A stretch of DNA of 64,000 nucleotides from SABI01 sp028532915 (GCA_963677225.1 OY781923.1:1426001-1490000); one strand, 5' to 3'; shown: positions 17,789 to 26,084, counted from the first letter of the stretch. Translations and numbers: made by a program. The notes: generated by a model from the letters alone, not told the origin.

Positions 17789-18673
17789 ATGTTGCTACTA
17801 ATTTCCGATGCTTTCGATCCATCCCTGAAAGATCTTCTCAGCACTTTTGGAGAAGTGACTGAAGATAAGGGACGAGTCAGTGAAGCTGATGTGGTTCTGG
17901 TAAGAAGTAAGACAAAATGTACGAAAGAGTACATTGATTCGGCAAAGAATTTAAAACTGATAATCCGTGGTGGGGTTGGAATCGATAACATCGACTCAGC
18001 TTATGCCGCCTCAAAGGGGATCATTGTCAGAAACACTCCGAAGTCATCGGCAATTGCTGTTGCTGAGCTGGCATTCGCTCTGATGCTGAGTGTCCCGACC
18101 AATCTGATTGCCATGCACAACGGTATGAAAGAAGGGCAGTGGCTCAAGAAGATGAAGAGAACTGAGCTGTACGGCAAGACACTCGCTCTGTTCGGCATCG
18201 GAAATATTGCCTCCATGGTGGCAGTGCGAGCACAGGCCTTCGGCATGAATGTCATCGCATATGACAAATACGTCACTGAATCTGCTGTAGCTACGATGGT
18301 GCCGACACTTGAAGATGCTGTAAGAGAAGCCGATTACATTTCTATGCACCTGCCTCTCACAGATGAGACAAGGGGAGTCTTCAACGAAAAACTCATCGGA
18401 GCATGCACAAAGAAGCCTGTTGTGATCAATACAGGAAGAGGCCCGTGCGTAGATGCAGATGCCATGAAGAAGGCTCTGGAAGAGGGAAGTATCAGCTGGT
18501 ATGCAACAGATGTCTATCCGAGTGATCCTCCAAGTCCCGATTATCCTCTCCTTGCATCCGACAGAGTTACGCTGACTCCCCATGTCGGAGCAAACAGTGT
18601 GGAAAACCTTTTACGTATCGGAGATGAGGCGACGGCCATCATCAAAGAACTTATTGATGGAGGAAAGATATGA
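17789..18673 (+). CDS. serA: D-3-phosphoglycerate dehydrogenase (short form)
   Basis: Oxidises 3-phosphoglycerate to 3-phosphohydroxypyruvate, the first step to serine. A 294-residue D-2-hydroxyacid dehydrogenase with the NAD-binding LFGIGNIA turn (about 134-141), catalytic Arg in INTGRGPCVD (about 214), and His in TPHVGANS (about 268). The catalytic Glu position (E of the usual DVFPTEP) is Asp here, in DVYPSDPP. There is no ACT or intervening regulatory domain, so feedback by serine through such a domain is not expected. The 4-base ATGA overlap with serC fixes its role in serine synthesis. AGGAG precedes the ATG. Confidence 0.85.
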   Translation: MLLLISDAFDPSLKDLLSTFGEVTEDKGRVSEADVVLVRSKTKCTKEYIDSAKNLKLIIRGGVGIDNIDSAYAASKGIIVRNTPKSSAIAVAELAFALMLSVPTNLIAMHNGMKEGQWLKKMKRTELYGKTLALFGIGNIASMVAVRAQAFGMNVIAYDKYVTESAVATMVPTLEDAVREADYISMHLPLTDETRGVFNEKLIGACTKKPVVINTGRGPCVDADAMKKALEEGSISWYATDVYPSDPPSPDYPLLASDRVTLTPHVGANSVENLLRIGDEATAIIKELIDGGKI

Positions 18674-19755
18674 ACCGGAAGAAAAACTTTTTTGCAGGAC
18701 CCTCTGTTTTGCCTGTAGAGGTTCTGCAGCAGCTTCATGAGGATCTGCTCGATTACAAAGGCTACGGCCTGAGTATGATCGAAGCAAGTCATCGCGGACA
18801 GCCGTTTGAAACGATGTACCAGGAAACACTGTCATTGGTCCGCTCGCTCATGAACGTTCCCGAAGATTATGAGATCTTCTTTCTAGGCGGCGGTGCGACA
18901 CTTCAGTTCTCGATGATACCGATGAACTTCCTGAAAAATGGCACAGTAGCCGATTACATAAAAAGCGGAACATGGTCGAACAAGGCCGCCGCTGATGCGG
19001 CGAAAGTGGGAGATGTGAATCTCTATTATGACGGAACCGATAACGGTTTCTCTTCTCTGCCCGATCCTTCGGCTGTCAAACCTTCCGAAAACTCATCATA
19101 TCTGTATCTGTGTTCCAACGAGACCATAGGCGGTATTGAATGGCAGAGCTGGCCTGAAACAGGTGATGTCCCTCTCATTGCAGATATGTCCAGTGATCTG
19201 CTGAGCCGTCCGGTACCTGTCGAGAAATTCTCGATGATCTACGGCGGTGTCCAGAAGAATCTGGGACCTGCAGGAGCAACTCTGGTCATTCTGAAGAAGG
19301 ATATGCTCGAAAGACAGAATCCTAACCTCACGGCCTATCTTGACTATTCACTGCATGCGAAAGGCGGCGGATTATACAATACTCCCCCTGTATTCAGCAT
19401 CTGGGCGGTGAAACTGGTTCTCGAATGGATCCAGAAGAACGGCGGAGCAGAAGGAATGGATAAACGGGCCGCATTGAAATCAAGTCTCATCTACGATGTG
19501 ATCGATGGAAGTGACGGGTTCTACCGTTCTCCGGTCGATAAGAATGTCCGTTCCAGGATGAATGTAGTGTTCAGAATGGGAAGTGAGGAATTGGAGAAGA
19601 AATTCCTGGCGGAAGCAGGCGAGAACGGGATGTTGGGGCTGAAAGGTCACCGGAGCGTCGGAGGGTTGAGAGCCAGTATCTATAACTCTCTCCCTGTCGA
19701 AGATGTTCAGGCTCTGGCCGACATGATGAAAGAATTTCAAAGAGTGAACGGATAA
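18670..19755 (+). CDS. serC: Phosphoserine aminotransferase
   Basis: PLP enzyme turning 3-phosphohydroxypyruvate and glutamate into phosphoserine; the family also acts in pyridoxal phosphate synthesis. The 361 residues start NFFAGPSVLPVEVLQQ, followed by SMIEASHRG, FFLGGGATLQF and the PLP lysine in GGVQKNLGPAG about residue 196; all are standard SerC. ATGA overlap with serA and one-base stop/start overlap with the Lrp gene indicate one translationally coupled operon. No phosphoserine phosphatase (serB) lies in the window. Confidence 0.95.
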   Translation: MNRKKNFFAGPSVLPVEVLQQLHEDLLDYKGYGLSMIEASHRGQPFETMYQETLSLVRSLMNVPEDYEIFFLGGGATLQFSMIPMNFLKNGTVADYIKSGTWSNKAAADAAKVGDVNLYYDGTDNGFSSLPDPSAVKPSENSSYLYLCSNETIGGIEWQSWPETGDVPLIADMSSDLLSRPVPVEKFSMIYGGVQKNLGPAGATLVILKKDMLERQNPNLTAYLDYSLHAKGGGLYNTPPVFSIWAVKLVLEWIQKNGGAEGMDKRAALKSSLIYDVIDGSDGFYRSPVDKNVRSRMNVVFRMGSEELEKKFLAEAGENGMLGLKGHRSVGGLRASIYNSLPVEDVQALADMMKEFQRVNG

Positions 19756-20207
19756 TGAAAAAGATTGATGACACGAATAAAGCAATAATCAGGCAGCTCA
19801 CCGATGGGAGAAAAGCCTTCAGCGCAATCGCAGAAGAGCTGTCCATCACGGAAAACACGGTGAGAGCGAGAGTGAACAAACTCATCGATGAAGGAATCCT
19901 TCATATTTCAGGCCTGATCAACCCCGAATACCTTCCCGGAGTCCAGGTCATCGTGATGGGTGTGAAACTCAAAACGTTGGATCTGGGGCGGAAGGCAGAG
20001 GAGTTCTCCCGACTGAGGGGGGTTGTCTCTGCAGTTGTCGTCACAGGCCGCTATGATCTGATCGTTCAGGTCCTTCTCAGCGAGGATGAAGATCTGTCGC
20101 TGCTGGATTTCTTCAAGAAAGAGCTTTCAAAGGTATCAGAGATACTGGAAGTGGAAACATTTGTCGTGTATCAGTCACATAATTATCATTTGCCTTTTAT
20201 TCTATAA
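19755..20207 (+). CDS. Lrp/AsnC family transcriptional regulator
   Basis: A 150-residue regulator: N-terminal winged helix-turn-helix (DTNKAIIRQLTDGRKAFSAI ... SITENTVRARVNKLIDEGIL), hinge, then the RAM/ACT-like ligand domain (VIVMGVKLKTLDLG ... VSAVVVTGRYDLIVQVLLS). Its ATG shares a base with the serC stop, so it is made with the serine enzymes and may sense serine or another amino acid and control this operon; that is inference from position. AsnC-type genes also accompany ectoine degradation operons in proteobacteria, and such a cluster starts 200 bases downstream, so a second target is possible. Confidence 0.9.
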   Translation: MKKIDDTNKAIIRQLTDGRKAFSAIAEELSITENTVRARVNKLIDEGILHISGLINPEYLPGVQVIVMGVKLKTLDLGRKAEEFSRLRGVVSAVVVTGRYDLIVQVLLSEDEDLSLLDFFKKELSKVSEILEVETFVVYQSHNYHLPFIL

Positions 20208-20229
20208 CTGAAAAAGTTTCAGATTTCGA

Positions 20230-20276
20230 CCCCCCGACTAAGAAAAATACTTAGGATGGGGGGATATTTTTTAGTA
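20230..20276 (+). terminator. Terminator after the serA-serC-Lrp operon
   Basis: CCCCC and CTAAG on the 5' arm pair with CTTAG and GGGGG on the 3' arm (small internal loop, 7-base loop), followed by ATATTTTTTAG. Confidence 0.8.
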
Positions 20277-20324
20277 AAATTTGTGAGAAACCTTAGAATA
20301 TTGAAAAATATTGCTCTAGAACGC

Positions 20325-20402
20325 AAAATATCGATATGGAAATATCGTATAAATAAATTTTGACAGATTTTTCTTGACAAGCTTGGATTATCCCATCATA
20401 CT
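20325..20402 (+). promoter_or_regulatory. Promoter/operator region of the IclR gene
   Basis: Two TTGACA boxes occur at 20360-20365 and 20374-20379; the second has CATACT 17 bases on (20397-20402). Upstream lie two A/T-rich repeats, AAAATATCGATAT (20325-20337) and AAATATCGTAT (20340-20350), about 15 bases apart, a plausible operator for the IclR protein itself. The second promoter would start transcription within a few bases of the ATG at 20409, giving a leaderless message. Confidence 0.45.
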
Positions 20403-20408
20403 AGCCCT

Positions 20409-21218
20409 ATGGTTCAATATACAAACGGCAGTTCAAATAATGATACACCTTACCCGATAGCGACTACTGTCGTGAAGGCTTTGACGATAATCGAATATAT
20501 TGCCTCTCACCAGCCGGTTCAGCCGGTGAAGATGGTCAGAGACCTTCAGCTCACCCGTGCGAACCTTCATCGTCTTCTTGCCACACTCGTACGAACGGGA
20601 TATGTAGAGAAGACATCGAGCGGTTATCAGCTGTCTTTGAAGCTGTTTCAGCTCGGATCGACGGTTCCTGTGAAAGTACAGCTGAGGGAACTTGCCCGCT
20701 CTCACATGCATGATCTTGAACGCATCGCACGGGAGAACATCTATCTTACTGTTTTGTATAATGATCAGGTCATAGCTATCGAAGAGGTGAAAAGCGCACA
20801 TACCGTGATTCTCAATCCTGATGTCATATACACATATCCGGTGAATTCATGCGCATCCGGCAAGATGCTGATTTCCAGTCTTTCGGCTGAGAATCTCGAT
20901 GCGTACATTGAAAATCTCGATATGATCGCGAAGACAGAACATACGGTTACCGATAAAGCCGAATTTAAAAGACAGGTTCTCGAGGCAAGGGAAAACGGAT
21001 ATGCGATCGAACTGCTCGAATTCGGAAATCACCTTAACAGCATCGCGGCTCCTATCTGCGACAGAGAAGGGGAAGTGATAGCCACCATCGGTATATCGGG
21101 GCCTTCAATGAGACTGACGGAAGCAAGGATCATGGAATTGATCGAGCCGCTGAAGAACAGTGCTGCTCTCATCACAGAAAAACTTATAAATAAACATAAT
21201 AAAGCGCCACTGTGGTAA
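20409..21218 (+). CDS. IclR family transcriptional regulator
   Basis: 269 residues: winged helix-turn-helix about 15-75 (YPIATTVVKALTIIEYIA ... LTRANLHRLLATLVRTGYV) and a GAF-like ligand-binding domain about 90-255, with the typical ASGKMLIS and GYAIELLEFGNHLNSIAAPI stretches. IclR proteins usually control a neighbouring catabolic operon in answer to a small acid or its intermediate. It is 26 bases before the aminotransferase gene on the same strand and most likely regulates the ectoine-type cluster; known ectoine operons use EnuR (MocR/GntR type) instead, so this would be a different control. No ribosome site precedes the ATG. Confidence 0.9.
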   Translation: MVQYTNGSSNNDTPYPIATTVVKALTIIEYIASHQPVQPVKMVRDLQLTRANLHRLLATLVRTGYVEKTSSGYQLSLKLFQLGSTVPVKVQLRELARSHMHDLERIARENIYLTVLYNDQVIAIEEVKSAHTVILNPDVIYTYPVNSCASGKMLISSLSAENLDAYIENLDMIAKTEHTVTDKAEFKRQVLEARENGYAIELLEFGNHLNSIAAPICDREGEVIATIGISGPSMRLTEARIMELIEPLKNSAALITEKLINKHNKAPLW

Positions 21219-21244
21219 ATCACAGGTGGGAAAGGAGATGTATA

Positions 21245-22627
21245 ATGGATAATGAAAAAATGTTCGAACAGATGTCGATGGAAGGGGCTCCCAAGATCGT
21301 TACAGTACCTCCGGGACCTGCATCAAAAGAGATTCTGCAGTATCAGGCTGATAATGAAAGCAGCGCTGTTTCTTATTCGAAAGGTATGCCGATGGCAATT
21401 GCAAAAGCTAAAGGTGCAACGATCGAAGATGTAGACGGTAATATCTATATTGATATGTTCGCTGGTGCCGGGGTAATGGCTTTAGGTCATGGTCATGACG
21501 AAGTCCTCAAAGCAGCTCATGCACAGATCGACAAAGTTACCCATACTCTAGATATCCCTTCACCGACCAGAGTGGAGATGGTGAAAGCCCTCAGACGTAT
21601 CCTTCCGAAGGAGCTTTCCAGAGTGTTCTTCGGCGGACCTACCGGTTCCGATGCTGTCGAGCAGGCTATCAAACTTGCCAAGTACAACACAAAGAGAAAC
21701 GGAATCATTGCTTTCGAAGGTGCTTATCACGGGATGACGGGAGTTGCGCTTGCTCTTACGACAGATTCAGGCCACAGAGACGGAATAGGTGAGCTGGTCC
21801 CGGGTGTCCAATTCATCCCGTATCCATATACCTACAGAAACCCGTTTGGCTGTCCTGACGAAGACCTTGATCTGCAGTGTGCCGATTATCTCGAAAGAAT
21901 TCTTGAGGATTCCCACTCCGGCACATCGCTTCCAGCAGCAGTCATTCTCGAATCCGTCCAGGGCGAAGGCGGAACTATCATTCCTTCACCCAGATTCATG
22001 CAGAGAGTGAGAGAGATTACGAAAAAACACGGAATCATCATGATCTGTGATGAGATTCAGGCCGGATTGGGAAGAACCGGAAAGATGTTCGCTTTCGAAC
22101 ATGCCGGAATCGTTCCAGATATCATCACTATGAGTAAAGCGCTCGGTGGTGTCGGATTCCCGATCTCTGCTATTGCTTATAGAGAAGAATTGAACACGTG
22201 GCCTGCAGGTAAGACCATCGGAACTTTCCGGGGAAACATGATTGCTTTCGCTGCTGGTGCTGCTGCGCTTAACTGGATGAAAGATAATAAGATTCCAGAA
22301 AGAACATTAGCTCTTGGTGAAAAAGCAATGGTCCGTTTCAAAGAGATCGAAGCAAAATATGATATCGTAGGTGAAGCAAGAGGTCTCGGCCTCATGATAG
22401 CTCTTGAAATGGTTACCGATTCAAAGAGTAAAACTCCTGCAGAAGCTCTTGCGAAGAAAGTGAGAAAGTATGCTCATCAAAGGGGCGTTATGATCGAAGT
22501 CGGCGGACATCACAACAATGTCGCTCGTCTATTACCACCATTAGTAATATCGGAAGAGTACTTGATGAAAGGTATCGATATTATCGAGAGTGTTGTTAAA
22601 GATCTTCAAGATGGTAAACTTGACTAA
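21245..22627 (+). CDS. doeD: Class III aminotransferase, diaminobutyrate-2-oxoglutarate transaminase type
   Basis: PLP fold-type I enzyme of 460 residues. Key stretches are AGAGVMALGHGH, FFGGPTGSDAVEQAIKLAK, FEGAYHGMTG, ILESVQGEGG, the PLP aspartate in ICDEIQAGLGRTG and the lysine in TMSKALGGVGFP. The combination matches L-2,4-diaminobutyrate transaminases (EctB/DoeD/Dat). In this setting the degradative direction, diaminobutyrate to aspartate semialdehyde, is inferred because no ectA or ectC is present while uptake and hydrolase genes are. AAAGGAG lies 8 bases before the ATG at 21245; the longer frame to 21212 overlaps the iclR stop and is not used. An EctB role in synthesis remains the alternative. 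Confidence 0.8.
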   Translation: MDNEKMFEQMSMEGAPKIVTVPPGPASKEILQYQADNESSAVSYSKGMPMAIAKAKGATIEDVDGNIYIDMFAGAGVMALGHGHDEVLKAAHAQIDKVTHTLDIPSPTRVEMVKALRRILPKELSRVFFGGPTGSDAVEQAIKLAKYNTKRNGIIAFEGAYHGMTGVALALTTDSGHRDGIGELVPGVQFIPYPYTYRNPFGCPDEDLDLQCADYLERILEDSHSGTSLPAAVILESVQGEGGTIIPSPRFMQRVREITKKHGIIMICDEIQAGLGRTGKMFAFEHAGIVPDIITMSKALGGVGFPISAIAYREELNTWPAGKTIGTFRGNMIAFAAGAAALNWMKDNKIPERTLALGEKAMVRFKEIEAKYDIVGEARGLGLMIALEMVTDSKSKTPAEALAKKVRKYAHQRGVMIEVGGHHNNVARLLPPLVISEEYLMKGIDIIESVVKDLQDGKLD

Positions 22628-22646
22628 ACGTTTGGAGGAAAGATAA

Positions 22647-23663
22647 ATGGCTAAAACATATACAGTTGCAGTAGTAGGTGCATGTGGTGTCGTCGGGACC
22701 GAAATGATCTCGACGCTTGAGAGAAGAAAATTCCCTGTAGGGACTCTGGTCCCTCTCGATATCGCTTCACAAGCCGGAAAGGAAGTTGCCTTCAACGGTA
22801 AGTCATGGACAGTCAAGGAAGCGAAAGAGGGAGCGTTCAAGGGCGTCGATATTGCGATCTTCTCAGCTGGAGGTGATGCGAGTGCGGTTCTCGCACCCAT
22901 CGCGGTGAAAGAGGGTGCTATCGTTGTTGATAACAGCAGCCAGTGGAGAATGGATCCCGATTGTCCGTTAGTGATTCCCGAGGTGAATCCTCAGGATCTC
23001 GACTGGCATAAGGGGATCATTGCGAATCCTAACTGTTCCACAATCCAGATGCTGGTGGTTCTCAAACCTCTGCATGATGCAGCCAAAATCAAAAGAGTCG
23101 TCGTATCCACCTACCAGGCAGTCTCCGGTTCAGGAAAAAGAGCCATCGATGGACTCAAGGCCGAAGCTTCAGAATATCTTGCAGAAGGTAAAGTCTCTGC
23201 TCCGAAAGCTTACGGTCAGCAGATTGCTTTCAATGCAATTCCTCATATTGATGTATTCCAGGAAGGCGGATATACGAAAGAAGAGTATAAAATGGTAAAT
23301 GAAACCAAAAAAATGCTCGACGAAAATATTGATGTTTCTCCAACATGTGTAAGAATTCCCGTCTGGTATGGCCATTCTGAATCTCTAAATATAGAGACAG
23401 AAAAGAAATTGAGTAGAAAAGAGGTGATGAATTTATTATCAACGGCTCCTTCAATAAAGGTTATTGATGAAGTTGAAAAAGAGGTTTATCCTACGCCCTT
23501 AATGAGTAACAATGAAGATCTTACCATGGTGGGCAGGATCAGAGAGGATTTCACGATTGATAATGGTATCAACCTCTGGGTTGTTTCCAACAATATCAGA
23601 AAGGGTGCCGCCCTCAATGCGGTACAGATTGCAGAAACGCTGATTGAAAGGAACCTTGTCTAA
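22647..23663 (+). CDS. asd: Aspartate-semialdehyde dehydrogenase (phosphorylating, NADP type)
   Basis: 338 residues with the Asd pattern: VVGACGVVGTEMISTLERR (NADP turn), FSAGGDASAVLAP, DNSSQWRMD, catalytic Cys in ANPNCSTIQM about residue 130, and PVWYGHSESLNIET. Interconverts aspartyl phosphate and aspartate semialdehyde. Lying between the diaminobutyrate aminotransferase and the M20 enzyme, it would receive the semialdehyde made from ectoine. The usual ectoine operon has an unrelated ALDH-type DoeC that makes free aspartate, so the use of Asd is unusual and could yield aspartyl phosphate. GGAGGAAA precedes the ATG. Whether it is also the cell's only Asd is unknown. Confidence 0.93.
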   Translation: MAKTYTVAVVGACGVVGTEMISTLERRKFPVGTLVPLDIASQAGKEVAFNGKSWTVKEAKEGAFKGVDIAIFSAGGDASAVLAPIAVKEGAIVVDNSSQWRMDPDCPLVIPEVNPQDLDWHKGIIANPNCSTIQMLVVLKPLHDAAKIKRVVVSTYQAVSGSGKRAIDGLKAEASEYLAEGKVSAPKAYGQQIAFNAIPHIDVFQEGGYTKEEYKMVNETKKMLDENIDVSPTCVRIPVWYGHSESLNIETEKKLSRKEVMNLLSTAPSIKVIDEVEKEVYPTPLMSNNEDLTMVGRIREDFTIDNGINLWVVSNNIRKGAALNAVQIAETLIERNLV

Positions 23664-23664
23664 G

Positions 23665-24855
23665 ATGAAAGATATCACCTCATACGTAACGGAATTGACA
23701 GATGAACTGATAGAACTGCGCCGGGATTTTCACCGGCACCCGGAATTGGGATTCGAGGAGTATAGAACTTCGAAGGTAATTGAAGAGTATCTGCAATCAT
23801 TGGGACTGAAAACTGAAAAAGTCGCCAAAACCGGTGTCGTTGCGTTACTTCGGGGTGAGAAATCCTCAGAAGGGCCGGTATTGCTCATGCGATCAGATAT
23901 CGATGCCCTTCCTGTTCAGGAAGAGACTCAATTACCATTCAGCAGCGAGAATGCTAATGTCATGCATGCCTGCGGGCACGATGCCCACATCGCCATGATG
24001 CTTGTCGCTGCAAAGATTCTTTCTCAACATACAGCTTCTTTTGCCGGTTCGATTAAATTCGTCTTTCAGCCGAACGAAGAAGTTGCAGGGGCTCAAGTGA
24101 TGATTGATGAAGGGGTACTGGAGAATCCTCACGTGGATGCCGCAATGGGCGTTCACATCTGGTCTCCACTGCCTTCCGGTACCATAGGGATAAAATCGGG
24201 TGCAGTCACCTCGTCCATGGATGTGTTCAAAGTGACGATCCAGGGGAGAGGAGGACATACCGGTTACCCTGACAGCGCTGTTGATCCTGTGATATGTGCT
24301 TCTCAGATAATCTCGCAGGCACAGACGATTCAGACTCGATTTGTTTCTCCAATGAAACCGATCGCTTTGATGTTCGGTCGTGTTGCGGGCGGAACGAAGA
24401 ATAATATAATTCCAGACACCGTAGAGCTCGAAGGTACGATACGATACCTGTTCTCTACGAAACCTGGAGCTCAGGATAATCCTACAGACAAGTTCGTCGA
24501 GATGGTGAATTCCATCTGCCAAACTTACGGCTGTAGTGCCGCCTTCGAAATCAATCACGAAAATGATGCTGTAGTGAACGATCCTATCATGACCAAATTA
24601 GGCTATGGTGCAGCCGCACAGGTAGTTGGTAAGGACAATGTAGCCGAACATTGTTCGATGGCATGTGAGGATTTTGCCGCATTCGCGGACTGTGTCCCCT
24701 CCATCTTTGCGTTCATCGGAACCGCAAGAAATGAAGCGAACAGCATCTATCCCCACCACAATCCGAAGTTTACGATCGATGAGGCAACCTTACCGACTGG
24801 TGTCTCATATCTTGTGACCGGTGCTTTGGATTATCTTAACGGAGGGTGCGAATGA
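23665..24855 (+). CDS. M20D family amidohydrolase, candidate N-acetyl-diaminobutyrate deacetylase
   Basis: 396 residues with the M20D metal-binding set: DALPVQEE, HACGHDAHIAMM (Cys and His ligands), QPNEEVAGAQ (Glu pair) and GVHIWSPLPSG, plus the dimerisation lid domain in the middle. Relatives cleave N-acyl amino acids (hippurate, IAA-amino acids, N-acetyl-diaminopimelate). In this cluster it is the only deacylase, so removal of acetyl from the ring-opened ectoine product is the best guess, replacing the M14-like DoeB. My memory is that databases use the name DoeB2 for an M20-type protein in such loci; I cannot check. The ATG at 23665 follows the asd stop by one base; AAGGAA is 13 bases upstream. 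Confidence 0.82.
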   Translation: MKDITSYVTELTDELIELRRDFHRHPELGFEEYRTSKVIEEYLQSLGLKTEKVAKTGVVALLRGEKSSEGPVLLMRSDIDALPVQEETQLPFSSENANVMHACGHDAHIAMMLVAAKILSQHTASFAGSIKFVFQPNEEVAGAQVMIDEGVLENPHVDAAMGVHIWSPLPSGTIGIKSGAVTSSMDVFKVTIQGRGGHTGYPDSAVDPVICASQIISQAQTIQTRFVSPMKPIALMFGRVAGGTKNNIIPDTVELEGTIRYLFSTKPGAQDNPTDKFVEMVNSICQTYGCSAAFEINHENDAVVNDPIMTKLGYGAAAQVVGKDNVAEHCSMACEDFAAFADCVPSIFAFIGTARNEANSIYPHHNPKFTIDEATLPTGVSYLVTGALDYLNGGCE

Positions 24856-24916
24856 TTTAGAAGATGATGGCCGTAAGTGAAAGGAGGTCCACTGCGGCTA
24901 TTGTGTAGTTTTTAAA

Positions 24917-24939
24917 TGCACAGTAATGGGTACTGTGCA
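24917..24939 (+). promoter_or_regulatory. Intercistronic hairpin before the TRAP binding-protein gene
   Basis: A perfect 9-bp stem (TGCACAGTA / TACTGTGCA, loop ATGGG) in the 104-base gap between the M20 gene and the binding-protein gene, 20 bases before its ATG and without a T run. More likely an mRNA processing or stability element than a terminator. Confidence 0.6.
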
Positions 24940-24959
24940 AAACTCGATAGGAGGAAAGT

Positions 24960-26018
24960 ATGAAAAATCGAATCGTAATTATGGCGTTAATCTTTGCGTT
25001 GTTAATTTCGAGTGCATCGGTATTTGCTCAGGGCGAGGGAGAAGCATCCCAGACCTATGAAGTGCGAATGCCGACCGCAGAAGCCGAAGGCGACTTCATG
25101 ACCGTATGGGCAAAAAACTTTGCCGATTACATGAGTGATGAGTCTGACGGTCGTTGGAATATTCAGGTATTCCCTTATGGAACACTGGGGGAAAACGACA
25201 ATATTCCTGAACTGGCTCAGATGGGTGTCGTTGAGTTTGTATTCGCTGACTACGGTTGGCTCAGTGGATTCGTACCACAGACAAACACTCTGGCTCTCCA
25301 CTACATCTGGCCGAAAGACAACCTTCCCGAAATACTCGAATGGGTAAACAAAAACGGGAAATTCATGGCTCTCATGGAAGAAAAATACCGTGAAAACGAT
25401 CTCGTTCCACTCGGTATCTTCTACGAAGGCTGGCAGTGGCTCACCAGCAAGCAGCCTATCGATGATCTGTCCGACCTTGTCGGTCTGAAGACCCGTATCA
25501 TGGCTTCGAACATGCTGGCAAAAGACTATTCCGCTTACGGAATCGACCCGACACCGATGGCGTACGGTGAAATCTACAGCGGATTGCAGACCGGGCTTAT
25601 CGATGCTCAGAGTCAGCCGATGTTTGCAAACTATTCAATGGGCTTCTACGAAGTGTCCGACTATTTCGTACAGCTTTGGGCAGAACCTTTCCTGGGTATT
25701 CCTTGTGTGAACAAATCTTTCTTTGACTCTCTCTCTGAAGAAGATCAGGCGATGATCCGCGGTTACTGGCAGGATGTTGTAGCTGAATCAGCAGTATGGA
25801 TCCAGGCAAAGAACGACGAGATGAAAGAAGAGATTGCTCAGAAACGACCTGAGATCTCCTTCAAAGAACTCACTGAAGATGAGATTGCCACCCTCAGAGG
25901 TCTGGCAGAAACCAAAGTTTATCCTGAATTCCCGTCAATCGGCGGCGAAGATTCAGCGATGATGCTTGAAGTTCTGAAGCAGGATGTTGCCGACGCACAG
26001 GCTGCATTAGGGTTGTAG
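24960..26018 (+). CDS. TRAP transporter substrate-binding protein, TeaA/UehA-like (DctP family)
   Basis: Exported solute-binding protein of 352 residues with a signal peptide (about 1-23, cleavage after VFAQ region). The regions FPYGTLGENDNI, GLKTRIMASNMLAKDYSAYG and TPMAYGEIYSGLQTGLIDAQ match the ectoine-binding protein TeaA of Halomonas by eye (GELGESDDI; PLPWGEVYGGLQTGIIDGQ), including the Arg that binds the carboxylate in TRAP binders. Ectoine or hydroxyectoine is therefore the predicted ligand. Hairpins flank the gene on both sides, the downstream one with a 12-bp stem, as expected where the binding protein is made in excess over the permease. AGGAGG precedes the ATG. Confidence 0.85.
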   Translation: MKNRIVIMALIFALLISSASVFAQGEGEASQTYEVRMPTAEAEGDFMTVWAKNFADYMSDESDGRWNIQVFPYGTLGENDNIPELAQMGVVEFVFADYGWLSGFVPQTNTLALHYIWPKDNLPEILEWVNKNGKFMALMEEKYRENDLVPLGIFYEGWQWLTSKQPIDDLSDLVGLKTRIMASNMLAKDYSAYGIDPTPMAYGEIYSGLQTGLIDAQSQPMFANYSMGFYEVSDYFVQLWAEPFLGIPCVNKSFFDSLSEEDQAMIRGYWQDVVAESAVWIQAKNDEMKEEIAQKRPEISFKELTEDEIATLRGLAETKVYPEFPSIGGEDSAMMLEVLKQDVADAQAALGL

Positions 26019-26033
26019 AAGATCTATATAGAC

Positions 26034-26060
26034 GGGCTCAAGAAGATTCTTCTTGAGCCC
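26034..26060 (+). promoter_or_regulatory. 12-bp perfect hairpin between TRAP binding protein and permease genes
   Basis: GGGCTCAAGAAG (26034-26045) pairs exactly with CTTCTTGAGCCC (26049-26060), loop ATT. It is followed by TCTATGATAG rather than a T run, so it probably protects the upstream message from 3' exonucleases and gives partial attenuation. Confidence 0.75.
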
Positions 26061-26084
26061 TCTATGATAGAAAGGTAAAATTTT

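Noticed and set aside
21245..23663. Ectoine biosynthesis (ectB plus asd)
   Set aside because: No ectA or ectC is present and the cluster continues with uptake and ring-opening genes; kept only as an alternative for the aminotransferase.
24878..24905. Tiny leader peptide after AAGGAGGT at 24881
   Set aside because: Only start-stop or five-codon frames follow; too little to support.
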